From assembly GCA_007922195.1 (NCBI GenBank), contig ML682125.1:875828-939827 (forward strand): 64,000 bases of DNA. The letters run 5' to 3'. Position numbers and translations under genes: made by a program. Positions 63,741 through 64,000 of this stretch are shown here, piece after piece; position 1 is the first letter of the stretch; each line of letters begins with the position of its first letter. Source of the stretch: Podocnemis expansa. Lineage: Eukaryota > Chordata > Testudines > Podocnemididae. The notes beneath the pieces were generated by a model, which saw nothing but the letters and a program-made list of their open reading frames with translations, ran no database searches and was not told where the DNA came from.

Positions 63741-64000
63741 ATAAATAAATAAATAAAATCAAGCAAATGAAACAAGAACTACCACATTGCAAATTTAACA
63801 TCTAAAATAAATACATTAACACACAAAGTTGCCAACAAATGTTTAACTCTTACAAGTGAGGGCATTTCTGCAGCCTATTAGGCATGCACAGAGGAGCAAC
63901 AGGTGCTGGGGGAACAAATTCATTTTTCACAGCAGCAAGTAACAACCCCCCCTCTTCTTTTAGAGCCAGGATAAAAACCAAGGGTGCAGGTTCCTAATTT
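63741..64000. other. Degenerate remainder of ERV H
   Basis: AT-rich, with an (AATA)n run at 63739-63757. No open frame continues the integrase. The window ends here. Confidence 0.35.

Larger units (their letters stand above)
52504..64000 (+). mobile_element. Old endogenous retrovirus H, multiply interrupted
   Basis: Plus-strand element: LTR from 52504, gag from 54309, protease about 55900, RT 56760-57540, RNase H 57540-58110 and 62364-62820, integrase 63285 to the window end. Insertions: solo LTR-2 (52933-53947), hAT-like (54719-55217), Harbinger-like MITE (56413-56747), CR1 (58125-62362) and hAT-like (62825-63276). Many stops mark it as old. The right end is outside the window. Assignment to a retroviral class is not possible from this. 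Confidence 0.7.

Noticed and set aside
1..64000. CRISPR array, bacterial operon or phage
   Set aside because: No regularly spaced short direct repeats with unique spacers, and no bacterial gene organisation; all evidence is vertebrate retroelements.

Overview
The window is vertebrate nuclear DNA, most probably from a turtle. Evidence for this is a nearly complete CR1 LINE whose first ORF carries a zinc-finger-like segment plus an esterase domain, a tRNA-derived SINE with a CR1-like tail, several DIRS-type tyrosine-recombinase retrotransposons, a gamma-type endogenous retrovirus (ERV), Ty3/gypsy elements and hAT/Harbinger/mariner MITEs. Nothing bacterial is present: no operons, no ribosome binding sites and no CRISPR array. 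The species call is inference from the repeat mix, not proof.

Region by region. 1-5.5 kb holds two copies of one LTR (260 bp identical where they overlap), a DIRS fragment split by another LTR, and the only host coding sequence I can support: a minus-strand first coding exon (3086-3242) of a membrane-anchored short-chain dehydrogenase/reductase with a clear splice donor. 5559-14356 is a full-length gamma-type ERV on the minus strand: two 458-bp LTRs differing at two sites, a 4-bp target duplication (GCAC), an uninterrupted pol, a frameshifted gag and a damaged env. 14.4-16.0 kb is mostly unassigned DNA with one hAT MITE. 16072-27698 is DIRS element B, split inside its recombinase gene by a second DIRS element, A (16885-22753). 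28.2-29.5 kb holds an old CR1 fragment and the 3' end of a further DIRS element (G). 29508-36691 is a Ty3/gypsy element (D) whose Gag resembles the PNMA family. Its right LTR is cut short and abuts a SCAN-like gag from another gypsy element (E, 36692-37794), followed by an LTR-like repeat. 38.8-41.0 kb is unassigned DNA with MITEs. 40917-47484 is DIRS element C, joined at its 3' end to a 5'-terminal piece of a sister copy. 47.5-52.5 kb is a pile of MITEs and LTRs. 52504 to the end is an old plus-strand ERV (H), broken by a solo LTR, two hAT-like elements, a Harbinger-like MITE and a 4.2-kb CR1.

How the parts work. In the ERV and gypsy elements the order is LTR, leader, gag, protease, reverse transcriptase (RT), RNase H and integrase, with env in the ERV; D carries an acidic Pol tail instead of env. 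In the DIRS elements the order is gag, RT/RNase H, a methyltransferase-like domain, then tyrosine recombinase. Each DIRS element also carries an internal complementary region that spells the joined ends of the element, as expected for replication through a DNA circle. From 5.5 to 47.5 kb almost every autonomous element lies on the minus strand; from 52.5 kb on they lie on the plus strand.

Most elements are dead from stops and frameshifts. The main intact reading frames are the ERV pol, the DIRS B gag and the CR1 ORF1.
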